This document shows, in pieces, positions 27,485-36,693 of a DNA stretch of 64,000 nt. The stretch is from contig CP054187.1 of assembly GCA_015200345.1 (NCBI GenBank), positions 1,348,470 through 1,412,469 of the forward strand, given 5' to 3'. The notes below the pieces were generated by a model, which was given only the letters and a program-made list of their open reading frames with translations, was not told the DNA's origin and made no database searches. The position numbers and the translations under genes were made by a program. This DNA comes from Planctomycetia bacterium. GTDB lineage: Bacteria > Planctomycetota > Phycisphaerae > UBA1845 > UTPLA1. How positions within the stretch are numbered: position 1 is the stretch's first letter; each line of letters begins with the position of its first letter.

Positions 27485-28903
27485 ATGGCCATTCAACACT
27501 CGACTCGACACGCCGGAATCAGATCGTGGGCGCTTTGCGCGTTCATCGCATTAGCCTTCGGCATGCCCGTTCGGGCGGACGACGCACCGAAAAAGGCCGA
27601 CGTTCGCGATGCCGTCGAAGTTTGCGGCAAACTGGAGACGATTGACGGCGCGCGGGTGCTGACGCTGTGGGGCAAACCGCACGAGCGCGGCTTCGCGCAC
27701 GGCTATCTGCTCGCGCCGGACATCGTCTCGCTATTAGACGGTTATCTGCGCGAGACGGTGACCGACCCGGCGGAGTTTGAGCAGCGCGTGCAGGCGTTCC
27801 TGCGGATGATGAGCCTGCTGCCGCGGTATCAGGACGAAGTGCGCGGGATGCTCGAAGGCATCCAGAAGCGGCTGGGGGACGCGGCCCGCATTGCGACGCT
27901 CGATCGCGCAATCACGTATGACGATTTGTTCACCGTCGCCTGCATTCCCGAATTATCGCGCCTCGCCTGTTCGTCGTTCGCCGCCTGGGGCAGCCTGACC
28001 GGCGACGGCGGCACGATCTGCGGGCGCAATCTCGACTGGCACGGCATCAAGGCATTGCACGGCACAGAGCTGATCATCGCGCATCTGCCGGATGATTCGA
28101 CGCGATCGCGCGGCTGGGTCTCGGTCACGTGGCCGGGCTTTTCCGGCGCGCTCACCGCGATGAACGATGCGGGCGTCTGCGGGAGCCTGCACGACGTGCC
28201 CGCGCTGCGACCGACCATGCCCTTCGGCTTCACGCCGCGAGCCATGGCCCTGCGCGAAGCATTGGAGGCGGCCGGCGCCGACGCGGCGATTGAAAAGTTT
28301 ACAATCGTCTTTAAGAAGCGCCTCGTCCTGGTCGGGAACAACATCCCCGTGGCCTGGCCTTACAAGCCGGAAGGCGGCAAGCCCTTCGCGGTGATCGAGT
28401 ACGACGGCAATCTCGCGATGGATCGGGGCGTCACGGTGCGGCAGGACGAGTACCCCCCGGGCGACGGCGAAGCCAACCAGGCCACCATGAAGCGTCACGC
28501 GCGCAAGGTTTTGATTGATCCGCCGCCGCCTTACACCGACAAACCGGCGCAGCGAACGGAGAGGTACTCAAAACAGGAATTTCTCATCTGCACGAACCAC
28601 TACTGCCTGCGGGCCGCGCCGCCATCCTGCGATCGCTACGAGAAGCTCTACGATCAATTGGTCGTCTGCTCGCAACGAGGCATCCCGGTCGATCCGCCCC
28701 GTGCGTGGGAACTGCTTCGCAGCGTCGCCTGCGACGGGTCTCGCCTGGAAACGCATCACAGCGTCGTCTTCGAACCAAACCGCCGCCGCCTGCACGTCGC
28801 GTTCGCGAGGGAGGGCAAGCCGGCCCCGGCCTGCAAGCCCGTCTCGCTCAACGTGGACGCGCTGACGGCCCGCGGACTGGTCAAGCCCGCCGCTTCCCCC
28901 TAA
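27485..28903 (+). CDS. Secreted C45-type N-terminal nucleophile acyltransferase/hydrolase
   Basis: A 472-residue exported protein (signal peptide with core WALCAFIALAFGMPVRA). The segment LACSSFAAWGSLTGDGGTICGRNLDW (about residues 161-186) is the hallmark of peptidase family C45 / acyl-CoA:6-aminopenicillanate acyltransferase-like proteins; the Cys of ACSS would be the N-terminal nucleophile after self-cleavage. GVCGSLHDVP and the C-terminal SVVFEPNRRRLHVAF are further family-like pieces. Substrate unknown; C45-family hydrolases act on amide bonds. A small inverted repeat CGCCTA-CAA-TAGGCG (27469-27483) sits one base before the ATG. Confidence 0.75.
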   Translation: MAIQHSTRHAGIRSWALCAFIALAFGMPVRADDAPKKADVRDAVEVCGKLETIDGARVLTLWGKPHERGFAHGYLLAPDIVSLLDGYLRETVTDPAEFEQRVQAFLRMMSLLPRYQDEVRGMLEGIQKRLGDAARIATLDRAITYDDLFTVACIPELSRLACSSFAAWGSLTGDGGTICGRNLDWHGIKALHGTELIIAHLPDDSTRSRGWVSVTWPGFSGALTAMNDAGVCGSLHDVPALRPTMPFGFTPRAMALREALEAAGADAAIEKFTIVFKKRLVLVGNNIPVAWPYKPEGGKPFAVIEYDGNLAMDRGVTVRQDEYPPGDGEANQATMKRHARKVLIDPPPPYTDKPAQRTERYSKQEFLICTNHYCLRAAPPSCDRYEKLYDQLVVCSQRGIPVDPPRAWELLRSVACDGSRLETHHSVVFEPNRRRLHVAFAREGKPAPACKPVSLNVDALTARGLVKPAASP

Positions 28904-28912
28904 CTTGCCCGA

Positions 28913-29818
28913 ATGCTCCGTCACCGATTGTTTTTCGGCGCTTTGCTCATCGCGGCCCTGGCCGGACTCTTCATCGCCGACGCCCGTTTGAGCGCGGCGG
29001 CGGCCCTGCCGCGGGCCGACGGTCTCATCGTCACGCTCATCGTCGCGGCAATTGTGATCACCGGCGGCATCGAACTGACTGCGCTGCTCCGCGGCGCGGG
29101 ACTGGCCCCCCGACGCACGTGGCCAATTGCCATGTGTGTGGCACTCTCGCTCGCGCCGTTTGCCGCGCACAACCGCTGGCTGAATCTGGAAAGCCCGCCC
29201 GCGACCGTCGATTACCAGCTCACGGTCGGACTGCTCGTGGCCGCGTTCGCCGGTGCGTTCCTCTTCATCGGCCATCGCCGCCGCACCGAGCGGGCGTCGG
29301 CCGATCTCGCCGCCACGATGTTCGTCGTGCTGTATCTCGGCCTCTTTCCCGCCTTCCTCGTGCGGCTGCGCGTGGAATCGCCCGACGGCTCGGTCTGGCC
29401 GCTGGTCTTTTTCGTCGCCACGGCCAAGGCCTGTGACATCGGCGCGTATTTCACCGGGCTGGCCATCGGCCGCACAAAGCTGATCCCGTGGCTTAGCCCC
29501 AAAAAGACATATGAAGGTTTGCTGGGCGGCATCGCGTTCTCGATCGGCGCGGCGTTTCTGATCGCCCATTTCGTGCGCGAATCGCTCGGGCCGTTTGTCG
29601 TGGCCGACGACGGCTCGCTCCAGATCGGCCCGATCGTCGCGTTCGGCGCGATCCTGGCCCTGCTGGGCCAGGCCGGCGACCTGCTCGAATCGCTCATCAA
29701 GCGTGATGCACAGGCGAAGGACTCTGCGACCGCGATCCCCGCGTTCGGCGGCGTGTTGGACCTGATCGATTCGCTGATCCTGTCGGCTCCCGCGGCCAGC
29801 TGGATGCTGTTAAGATAG
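28913..29818 (+). CDS. cdsA: Phosphatidate cytidylyltransferase
   Basis: A 301-residue polytopic membrane enzyme making CDP-diacylglycerol from phosphatidate and CTP, the entry point for phospholipid synthesis. About eight hydrophobic segments are visible. The C-terminal signature reads SLIKRDAQAKDSATAIPAFGGVLDLIDS, matching the CdsA consensus S-x-K-R-x4-K-D-x(4)-P-x-G-G-x-D, with the last Arg of the consensus replaced. KACDIGAYFTG and the LSPKKTYEG segment are also typical. It starts 9 nt after the preceding stop and is followed by phoH after a 26-bp gap. Confidence 0.93.
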   Translation: MLRHRLFFGALLIAALAGLFIADARLSAAAALPRADGLIVTLIVAAIVITGGIELTALLRGAGLAPRRTWPIAMCVALSLAPFAAHNRWLNLESPPATVDYQLTVGLLVAAFAGAFLFIGHRRRTERASADLAATMFVVLYLGLFPAFLVRLRVESPDGSVWPLVFFVATAKACDIGAYFTGLAIGRTKLIPWLSPKKTYEGLLGGIAFSIGAAFLIAHFVRESLGPFVVADDGSLQIGPIVAFGAILALLGQAGDLLESLIKRDAQAKDSATAIPAFGGVLDLIDSLILSAPAASWMLLR

Positions 29819-29844
29819 GTCTCCCAGGAGGAGTCGCCCCCCGC

Positions 29845-30798
29845 GTGGAACTGGTCATCACACTCGACGGAGCCGTCGATCAAAGCGAGCTGTTTGGCCC
29901 GGCCGACGCCAATCTTCGCGCGGTGCGCGATGCGTTCGGCGTGAAGCTCGTTGCGCGCGACAGCGTGCTGAAAATCACGGGCGAATCCGAATCCGTCTCA
30001 AAAGCCGCCTCGGTGATCGAAGTCCTCCAGACCCGCCTCCGCCAGCACGGCCACCTCGGCAGGGAATCCGCCGCAGAGGTGATCGGCGAGTTGGCCGTCG
30101 CCGAGAAGCATCGCGATCGGCCGCACAGCCTGATGGCGCACGCACGGTTCCTGCGGCCCAAGACGGCCGGCCAGGAGGCGTACATTCGAGCGGTGGAAGA
30201 AAACGATCTTTGTCTATGTTTTGGCCCCGCCGGCACGGGCAAGACCTATCTCGCCGTCGCCATGGCCTTGGCCCTGCTGAAGGCCAATCGCATCAAGCGG
30301 ATCGTCCTCGCGCGACCGGCCGTCGAGGCCGGCGAGAAGCTCGGCTTCCTCCCGGGCGACATGCAGGCGAAGGTGAATCCGTACCTGCGGCCGCTGTTCG
30401 ACGCCATGCACGACATGATGGACTTCGAGCAGATCCGCCGGTTCATGATGAACGACGTGATCGAAGTGATCCCGCTGGCGTTTATGCGCGGGCGAACGCT
30501 GAACAACGCGGCGATCATCCTCGACGAAGCGCAAAATGCAACGCCCCAGCAGATGCTGATGTTCCTGACGCGCATGGGCCATCACAGCAAGATGATCGTC
30601 ACCGGCGACGCCAGCCAGTCCGATCTTGAAGAGGGCTACGACAGCGGGCTGGTCGATGCCATCCGCCGGTTGGAGGGCAAAGACGGCATCGGCGTGGTGC
30701 ACCTGACAAACGAGGACATCGTGCGGCACAAACTGGTGACGCGGATCGTGCAGGCGTACAACGACCTGCCGCCCGGCGCGGCGCGGAAGAAGCGTTAG
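29845..30798 (+). CDS. phoH: PhoH-like ATPase
   Basis: A 317-residue PhoH (YbeZ-type) protein. The N-terminal ~100 residues form a KH-like domain; Walker A is GPAGTGKTYLA, and IILDEAQN is the Walker B of the family, followed by VTGDASQSDL. PhoH proteins are RNA-associated ATPases often linked to YbeY in rRNA maturation, but ybeY does not follow here. GTG start supported by AGGAGGAG about 12 nt upstream. Likely co-transcribed with cdsA. Confidence 0.93.
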   Translation: MELVITLDGAVDQSELFGPADANLRAVRDAFGVKLVARDSVLKITGESESVSKAASVIEVLQTRLRQHGHLGRESAAEVIGELAVAEKHRDRPHSLMAHARFLRPKTAGQEAYIRAVEENDLCLCFGPAGTGKTYLAVAMALALLKANRIKRIVLARPAVEAGEKLGFLPGDMQAKVNPYLRPLFDAMHDMMDFEQIRRFMMNDVIEVIPLAFMRGRTLNNAAIILDEAQNATPQQMLMFLTRMGHHSKMIVTGDASQSDLEEGYDSGLVDAIRRLEGKDGIGVVHLTNEDIVRHKLVTRIVQAYNDLPPGAARKKR

Positions 30799-30819
30799 CG
30801 CTCAACAACAGGTGACGGA

Positions 30820-31044
30820 TTAGAGCCGCCGGGTGATGCGGCCGCGGGTGAGGTCGTAGGGGCTTAGCTCCAGGCGGACGTTGTCGCCCGGGAGAATGCG
30901 AATGAAATTCTTTCGGAGCCGCCCCGCGATGTGGGTCAGCACCGTGTGCTTCTTGCCGCCCAGTTCGAACTCGCAGCGAAACATGGTGTTCGGCAGCGCC
31001 TGGACGACCTGGGCCTCGACTTCGATCACTTCCGACTTGGACAT
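30820..31044 (-). CDS. infA: Translation initiation factor IF-1
   Basis: 74 residues, normal IF-1 size, a single OB fold. It begins [19 protein letters not shown] and has [35 protein letters not shown] and [18 protein letters not shown], the standard IF-1 motifs. IF-1 binds the A site of the 30S subunit. The frame is open 37 codons further upstream, but the start chosen here has AAAGGAG 5 nt before it and matches the family. It is convergent with phoH. Confidence 0.95.
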   Translation of the reverse strand: MSKSEVIEVEAQVVQALPNTMFRCEFELGGKKHTVLTHIAGRLRKNFIRILPGDNVRLELSPYDLTRGRITRRL

Positions 31045-31232
31045 AAACTCCTTTGGCATCCGGAGCGAGCGTCGGCTCGCCGGTGTTGTGCTGGATCCGC
31101 GGGAATTCATGCTAACCGCCCTCCGTGGCGCCGACAAGCCGCACGGCTTTGACAAGCTCCGGCGCGGGGACTAGCTTGATGCCGTGCGGCGGATGGTCCG
31201 CTCTGCGTTTTTCTTCATGCGAGGGTCCTGAC

Positions 31233-31595
31233 ATGTCGAGTTCACGAATCATCAAGGGATGGATGCAAGGCGCGATGGCGGCGCTGGGGTTCCTCGTCCT
31301 CGCCAGCGGTTGCAGCCAGGCGATCGTTGGAACCTGGAAGACCGATCCCGAGCCGAAGGACGAGCCGTTCTACATTACCAATGCCCAATTCAAGGAAGAC
31401 GGCAGCTACACGGCGGTCGCCAAACAGGGCAATGAGAACGTGCGTCTGGCCGGCACCTATCAATTCGACGGCATGAACCTGAAGCTTGTCACGCCCGGCA
31501 AGCCGGAGCGCAAGTACGGCGCGACCTACCTGATGATGGGGCCGAAACTCGAACTGCGTCAGGATGGCAAGAAGATCACGATGAAGAAGCAATAG
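31233..31595 (+). CDS. Small lipoprotein
   Basis: 120 residues with a lipoprotein signal (MAALGFLVLASGC, lipobox LASGC) and a mature part that reads like a small beta-barrel: IVGTWKTDP, then ITNAQFKEDGSYTA, then LAGTYQFDGMNLKL. This resembles short lipocalin-like domains that begin with a GTW motif. GAGGG precedes the ATG by 8 nt. The frame is open upstream, but the signal peptide fixes this start. No known function. Confidence 0.75.
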   Translation: MSSSRIIKGWMQGAMAALGFLVLASGCSQAIVGTWKTDPEPKDEPFYITNAQFKEDGSYTAVAKQGNENVRLAGTYQFDGMNLKLVTPGKPERKYGATYLMMGPKLELRQDGKKITMKKQ

Positions 31596-31637
31596 GACGC
31601 GCGGGCGATCAGCGCCTGCCGGTTCGCGGCCGAACCG

Positions 31638-32387
31638 TTAGTCGTTGTCGTCTTCGTCTTCGATCTCTTCCATTTCGCGCACGCGCCGTTCGGACTCGCC
31701 GGCGCAGGCCAGGCACCGCCGCGCGAACGGAAGGACTTCAAGCCGCTTTCGCGGGATCGCCTTGCCGCAATCGATGCACAGACCGTAACTGCCGTCGTCG
31801 ATTCGTTTGATCGCGGCCTCGATGTCATCGAGCTTGGCGGCCTCAATGGCGATCAGCCCGACTGCCAGTTCGTCTTCAAACCCTTCCGATGCGCGATCGC
31901 TGACATCAGGGAGATCGCCGGCCTTCTCCGCCATCTGCGCTTGCGTGGACGACACGACCGACAGAAGCTCGTGGCGCTGCTGCACCATGGCCTCGCGGAT
32001 TGTTGCCATCCACTCGGCATCGACCGCGGGCTTCTGCAGTTTGGCCGGCGTCCCTTCCACGGCAACGCCGGCGGCAGCCGATTCGCGCGACGCGGGCCGC
32101 AGGTCTTCCGGCCCATATTGAGCCACCGCCACGCGGCGCGACTCGGTTTTCCGCGGCGCTTTCGGCGCGGGCGCCGGTTTCTCCACGGCGACGGCCTTGG
32201 TCGCTGCCACGGGCTTTGGCTCGATGCGCGTTTCGGGTTTCGATCGGGCCGCCGGTTTCGAAGGCTTGACCACTTTCGCGGGTTTCGGTCTTGTTGCCGC
32301 TTTGGGTTCTGCCGACTTGGCGCGTGCCGCCGGCTTGACAGCCTTTGCCGTCGGCGTTTTCTTCTTCGTGGGTTTCTTCGTTGCCAT
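31638..32387 (-). CDS. DksA/TraR-family zinc-finger protein with basic tail
   Basis: 249 residues. The C-terminal ~120 residues are DksA/TraR-like: a coiled-coil region (MATIREAMVQQRHELLSVVSSTQAQM), then LDDIEAAIKRIDDGSYGLCIDCGKAIPRKRLEVLPFARRCLAC, a C4 zinc finger (C-x2-C-x17-C-x2-C). The N-terminal ~110 residues are a Lys/Ala/Pro-rich tail like histone H1, not found in E. coli DksA. It may act on RNA polymerase secondary-channel regulation, or bind DNA through the tail. The start at 32387 (MATKKPTKKK) is preferred over an in-frame ATG seven codons upstream. Confidence 0.8.
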   Translation of the reverse strand: MATKKPTKKKTPTAKAVKPAARAKSAEPKAATRPKPAKVVKPSKPAARSKPETRIEPKPVAATKAVAVEKPAPAPKAPRKTESRRVAVAQYGPEDLRPASRESAAAGVAVEGTPAKLQKPAVDAEWMATIREAMVQQRHELLSVVSSTQAQMAEKAGDLPDVSDRASEGFEDELAVGLIAIEAAKLDDIEAAIKRIDDGSYGLCIDCGKAIPRKRLEVLPFARRCLACAGESERRVREMEEIEDEDDND

Positions 32388-32998
32388 GCTACCGCTCGAT
32401 TCCGCCATCCCGGCCCAGATCGACGGGCGGAAGACGCTCGCTTACCCGAACCCCCATGGAACTAATACCCCGTTCGACGTCCCCGCCGGTCGCTCGCACG
32501 CCTGCCCGAGCGCACGGCGCATCAAGCCGGCGCCCCCTGGCAGTCCGAGAGTGTAGTCGCCCGAAAACGGGACGCAAAAGAATCCTATCCAAGCCCTTCC
32601 AAGTCAAGTGCTTATTTTGTACCCAGTTATGACGCCACGTTGGACGGCTGCGGCAGCGTGCCCGGCCTCGCCTGCGCGCCCATTCCGTACCCATTCGTCG
32701 GAAGGTGCGATAAGCCTTCGCACGGAACCATCAGGATAAAAGCTTGCAAAGAACCGGTTTAGCCGATATTCGGGCAAGCGATTTCTTGCCGCGCTGCGCG
32801 GCAACTCATAGAATTGAGGCGGGTCAGGAACGGGAAGAGGCAATGGGCGCCGGCGAATGCTGACGAGGCCTGACTGCGTCAATTCGCGCTGCGTTGCGCA
32901 CTCGGCCCCCGGTCCAGCCAACTTGAGAAACCCGTCAGTCGGTTCGCGACCGACGCGGCCTGTTGTGAATTCTCCGACGGCGGTCAGGAAAGAACGTC
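32388..32998. other. Intergenic, no supported gene
   Basis: About 610 bp between divergent genes. A minus-strand frame at 32604-32921 (105 residues) has no family resemblance and no good start signal, so it is not called. On the minus strand a TTGACT followed by TAGGAT about 14 bp later (near 32600) could be a poor promoter for the DksA-like gene. Confidence 0.4.
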
Positions 32999-34351
32999 GT
33001 GACTCGTTGGAGGGGTGAGGCGGGCGGCATGATTGCGCACAAAGATGACATCGGAAGAGGAACCGGCGCCGCGGCGCGCTCGGGCCTAGGGACGCGGCTC
33101 AACCCGATCCGCCTGTTGCAGCGCGTGGCCAAGCGTGGCGCCTACATGCATCAGATGATCCATGGTGCGCTGCGGCGCAGCGGCTGGTTCGTCGAGCAGC
33201 TCACGTTCCGCCGCTTGATGAACATGGCGACGACCGGCGTGCAGTTTTTCCTCAAGAGCGAGCGGATGCACGCCCTGCCGGTCATCGTGAAGATCGACAT
33301 CTCGCCGATGTGCAATTTGAGTTGCACGACCTGCGTCCACGCCGATCCGCACGGCGATCCGCAACTGGAGAAACAGGAATTCAAGCCGCAGCATCGCATG
33401 AGCGTCGAGCAGTTCCGGCGAATCATCGACGAAATCCGCGGCAAGGCGTCGGCCGTTTCGCTGTACTACGTGGGCGACCCGCTCGTTCATCCGGACCTGG
33501 ACGAGATGTGCTCGATCGCGCGTGACGCGAAGCTGAACGTACACATCAGCACGAATTTCAGCTTCTCGCTGACCGACGCGCGGCTCAAGCGCATGATCGA
33601 CAGCGGCCTGACGCACCTGACTGTCTGCGTGGACGGCCTGTCGCAGAAGAAGTACGAGTTGACGCGGGTCGGCGGGCGGATCGAGCGCGTGCTGAATAAC
33701 CTCGAACGGATGTGCAGGTTCCGCCGCGAATTGGGCCGCACATACCCGAAAATCGAAGTGCAATACATCAAGTTTCAACACAACGTGGATGAGCTGGAGC
33801 CGGCTCGCAATCTGCTGCTTGGCTGGGGCATCGATCAGTTCACCGATTTTTGGGGCGACTTGGGAAATTACGTCGATCGCGACCCCGGCACGTTCCGAAT
33901 CATCGGTCCGCGCGAGAACAAACGCATCCCGCAATGCTACTGGCCGCACGGGAACATCGTCATCAAGTACAACGGCGACGTGATTCCGTGCTGCACGTAC
34001 CGCATCGGTCAGCAATACACGGCGAGCGACGACGCGCGGGTGCTGGGCAACGTCTTCCAGACCAGCGTGCGCGAAGTCTGGAACAACGAAAAATATCGCC
34101 AGGCCCGGCGGATGGTTTCGAACCCGCAATCGGTGCTGCACGACCCGGCGCTGAAGGATCACTTCTGTTACGGATGCCCGGCCATTTTTGAAACCACGTC
34201 GGACACGCCGTTCAAGATGGCCAACCATCTCAAATGGGAAGAGCATTACGAACTGGGCGCCGACGGCCGGCCGATCCCCAAGCATCCGCACTTCCGGCCT
34301 GTCTCGGTCACGCAGGTGGGCCTGCCCAGCGGCGAGATGGCCTCGGTGTGA
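32999..34351 (+). CDS. Radical SAM / SPASM domain enzyme
   Basis: 450 residues. The radical SAM 4Fe-4S motif is CNLSCTTCV (C-x3-C-x2-C, about residue 105), followed by YYVGDPLVHPDLDEM (GGEP-like) and HISTNFS. A C-terminal auxiliary cluster region shows CYWP, GDVIPCCTYRIG, GNVFQTSVREVWNNEKYRQARR and CYGCP, typical of SPASM domains. SPASM enzymes modify peptides or small molecules by radical chemistry; the substrate cannot be told, and no precursor-peptide gene is obvious next door. The translation start is uncertain: a GTG at 32999 gives the longest form, while an ATG at 33029 or 33167 would fit the conserved part equally well. Confidence 0.82.
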   Translation: MTRWRGEAGGMIAHKDDIGRGTGAAARSGLGTRLNPIRLLQRVAKRGAYMHQMIHGALRRSGWFVEQLTFRRLMNMATTGVQFFLKSERMHALPVIVKIDISPMCNLSCTTCVHADPHGDPQLEKQEFKPQHRMSVEQFRRIIDEIRGKASAVSLYYVGDPLVHPDLDEMCSIARDAKLNVHISTNFSFSLTDARLKRMIDSGLTHLTVCVDGLSQKKYELTRVGGRIERVLNNLERMCRFRRELGRTYPKIEVQYIKFQHNVDELEPARNLLLGWGIDQFTDFWGDLGNYVDRDPGTFRIIGPRENKRIPQCYWPHGNIVIKYNGDVIPCCTYRIGQQYTASDDARVLGNVFQTSVREVWNNEKYRQARRMVSNPQSVLHDPALKDHFCYGCPAIFETTSDTPFKMANHLKWEEHYELGADGRPIPKHPHFRPVSVTQVGLPSGEMASV

Positions 34352-34355
34352 GGCG

Positions 34356-34700
34356 TCAGTATCGCGGCACCGATGGATCGATCTCCAGCGACCACGCATC
34401 GATGCCGCCGGCCATGCTCTTGACCGGTCCCAGACCGGCTTCGCGCAGCATGGCCGCAGCCTTCAGACTGCGCACGCCGTGGTGGCAATGCACGATGACC
34501 GTCTTTCCCGATGCAAGGTCGCGCAGCTCATCCAGCCGATTCGCCAGGTCCGGCAGCGGCATCGGCACGGCCCCTTGGATGCGGCACGTCGCGTGCTCAT
34601 CCGGATTGCGCACGTCGAGCAGCACACATCCGTCACCGGCATCAAGCATCTGCCGGGCCTGCTGGACGCTGATTTCCCACTCCGCGTTGATTCCGCGCAT
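34356..34700 (-). CDS. Rhodanese-domain protein
   Basis: 114 residues, a single rhodanese domain. CVLLDVRNPDEHATCRIQGAVPMPL is the N-terminal signature and VIVHCHHGVRSLKAA carries the active-site Cys loop (C-H-H-G-V-R). It transfers sulfur or senses it; a GlpE-like role is possible. The start at 34700 is preceded by GGAGGCGGAGGG; an upstream in-frame ATG at 34772 lies inside the neighbouring gene and is unlikely. Confidence 0.85.
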   Translation of the reverse strand: MRGINAEWEISVQQARQMLDAGDGCVLLDVRNPDEHATCRIQGAVPMPLPDLANRLDELRDLASGKTVIVHCHHGVRSLKAAAMLREAGLGPVKSMAGGIDAWSLEIDPSVPRY

Positions 34701-34759
34701 CCCTCCGCCTCCGTACCATGCTCGCGCCCTGGTCGCAGCGTGCCCCGTCCTCCGACGCG

Positions 34760-35425
34760 TCACGCGCTGCACAAGCGCAGCACCTCGTTCACCGTCTTGC
34801 GAATCCCCTCGAACACTTCGGCCGGACCCTTGCCAAGCATGTAGGCCGGCGTGCTCACGATCTTATGCCGCTCATCGACGACGATTTCCCGCGCGGCGCA
34901 AACCACATGCTCGCAGCCCATTTCACCAATGGCGGCGGCCGTGCCGGCGTCGTTGCCGATCGTAAGCTTCGCGTGAAGGTCCCGTCCGCCGAGGACGCGC
35001 GCCAGCGCGGCCGGCGCGATGCAGATCGCGCCGATCGGTTTCCTCGCGGCCAGCATCTCGCCGACGAGTCGTTCGACCTCGGGGTTGACGCGGCATTTCG
35101 GGCCGTCGACGGCGAAAGTGCAAAGGTTCTTCGCCACCCCGAAGCCCCCGGGGAAAATCAGCGCGTCAATCTCTGCCGCATGAACGTCCTTAAGATTCCT
35201 GATGTCGCCGCGTGCAATCCGCGCCGACTCAACCAACACGTTCCGTGAACCTTCGCCGGGCTTGTTCGTCAGATGATTCACGACGCCGGCCTGGGGGACG
35301 TCGGGCGCGCAGCAGATCGCCTTCGCGCCGGACTGGTCAATGGCCAGCAGCGTCAGGACGGATTCGTGAATCTCGGCGCCGTCGAAGACGCCGCAGCCAC
35401 TTAGACAAACAGCAATTTTATTCAT
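34760..35425 (-). CDS. elbB: ElbB/ES1 family DJ-1-like protein
   Basis: 221 residues of the ElbB (isoprenoid biosynthesis with amidotransferase-like domain) family. It opens MNKIAVCLSGCGVFDGAEIHESV; the nucleophile elbow is IGAICIAPAAL; ALIFPGGFGVAKNLC and CEHVVCAAREIVVDERHKIVSTPAYM complete the family pattern. E. coli ElbB has glyoxalase activity in vitro. GGAGAGG before the ATG at 35425 supports this start over one five codons upstream. It precedes the rhodanese gene on the same strand with a 59-bp gap. Confidence 0.88.
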   Translation of the reverse strand: MNKIAVCLSGCGVFDGAEIHESVLTLLAIDQSGAKAICCAPDVPQAGVVNHLTNKPGEGSRNVLVESARIARGDIRNLKDVHAAEIDALIFPGGFGVAKNLCTFAVDGPKCRVNPEVERLVGEMLAARKPIGAICIAPAALARVLGGRDLHAKLTIGNDAGTAAAIGEMGCEHVVCAAREIVVDERHKIVSTPAYMLGKGPAEVFEGIRKTVNEVLRLCSA

Positions 35426-35488
35426 GACGCCTCTCCACATGCCTCTTACGGTGCGTTCGGGCGCACCTGCAACTCAATGGTGAGCGGC

Positions 35489-35515
35489 GCCCACGACGCC
35501 CACGACGCCCACGAC
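35489..35515. repeat. Short tandem repeat, 9-bp unit GCCCACGAC x3
   Basis: Three perfect copies of GCCCACGAC in the gap between elbB and the GTPase gene. Such units can expand or contract; no gene is affected. Confidence 0.8.
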
Positions 35516-35576
35516 GCCCCGCTCCCATTTCTCTGTTCCCTCCATGCCTTCGTGCCTCCGCGACGCGGCCTCCAAC

Positions 35577-36584
35577 TTACTTCTCGTGCAATTCTACCAC
35601 GTTCTTGTCCGTCAACACATGCGTTGCGGTCACAAGTTGCCCATCGTGAACCGTGCCGCCCCAGATTCTCGCGCCGCTTAACTTCTCCGCAAGATCCTTA
35701 TGAATATGCACCGCCAAATCGTGGATTGTCGCGCCGACCGGAAGAATGAACGGCGACGACTTGTCCACCGGTTTGCCCGGCTTCTTCGCATAGACGCGAA
35801 TGACGTTGAGAAGTTCAAACACCGCCGCCATCATCTCCGGCAGACCCTCGCCGCTCGTCGCCGACACCGGCACGATCTTCAGCGGGCAGCCGGTCAATTC
35901 TCGAAATCCGTCGAGATTATCCCGCGCCCCCGGCGTATCCAGCTTGTTCGCCGCAAGGATCGCCCGTTTCGGCACCGCCGCCGATTCGTCCTCGTCGAAC
36001 TCCAGAATCGCCTCCGACACCGGCCGCACCCCATGCGACGCCAGCAACGTCAGGCACTGCTCATATTGCTCGATCAACTCGATCGCAGACAAATCCACCG
36101 TGATCAGCAATACGTCCGCCGCACGAAATGCCCCCATCATCCCCGGCTGCACATGCCCCGCCATGATCGGCGGCATGTCCACCAACTGGATCGGAACATC
36201 CTCGTGATGCGCCATGCCCGGCACGGCCGCATGCGTCGAGAACGGGTAATCGGCGATTTCCACTTTCGCACTGGTCAGCGCCCCCACGATCGAACTCTTT
36301 CCGACGTTGGCCGCACCCATCAACACGACCTGGCCGGCCCCCTGTTTTGGCACGCTGAACGCGTCGTGCTGCCCGCCGCCGGACTTGTGTTTATGAGCCG
36401 ATGCGGCCGCTTCGCGCGCCGCCGAGAGTTTCTGTTTCAACGCGGCCTGGAGTTTCTCGCTGGCCTTGTGCTTGGGCACCAGCCGGAGCATTTCCTCCAG
36501 CGCGGCCACCTTCTCCGCCGGCGAGGACGCATTGCGATAACGCTCCTCGGCCTTGTTGTACATCGGTGATTGATTGACGGCCAT
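35577..36584 (-). CDS. DRG/Obg-type GTPase with TGS domain
   Basis: 335 residues. After a helical N-terminal ~75 residues comes a G domain: G1 GAANVGKSS, G3 DMPP (VDMPPIMAG, in place of DxxG), G4 ANKLD, G5-like VSATSG. The switch I region contains YPFSTHAAVPGM, like DRG/OBG proteins. The last ~65 residues are a TGS domain (FILPVGATIHDLAVHIHKDLAEKLSGARIWG). DRG relatives act with ribosomes. The start at MAVNQSPMYNKAEERY is chosen because the region upstream (frame open to 36788) overlaps the divergent phosphodiesterase gene and has no family character. Confidence 0.88.
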   Translation of the reverse strand: MAVNQSPMYNKAEERYRNASSPAEKVAALEEMLRLVPKHKASEKLQAALKQKLSAAREAAASAHKHKSGGGQHDAFSVPKQGAGQVVLMGAANVGKSSIVGALTSAKVEIADYPFSTHAAVPGMAHHEDVPIQLVDMPPIMAGHVQPGMMGAFRAADVLLITVDLSAIELIEQYEQCLTLLASHGVRPVSEAILEFDEDESAAVPKRAILAANKLDTPGARDNLDGFRELTGCPLKIVPVSATSGEGLPEMMAAVFELLNVIRVYAKKPGKPVDKSSPFILPVGATIHDLAVHIHKDLAEKLSGARIWGGTVHDGQLVTATHVLTDKNVVELHEK

Positions 36585-36693
36585 GCATGCATCGTACCCC
36601 GTGCTGTACGCGTGCAAAAGCGAGGCACGCGCCATTAGAATGGTTGTACCGTCCGAATGGCGTTCCATCCACCGGGGGGAAAGCAGCGGCGAA

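Noticed and set aside
32604-32921. 105-codon minus-strand frame between the DksA-like and radical SAM genes
   Set aside because: No family resemblance and no supporting start signal; left as intergenic.
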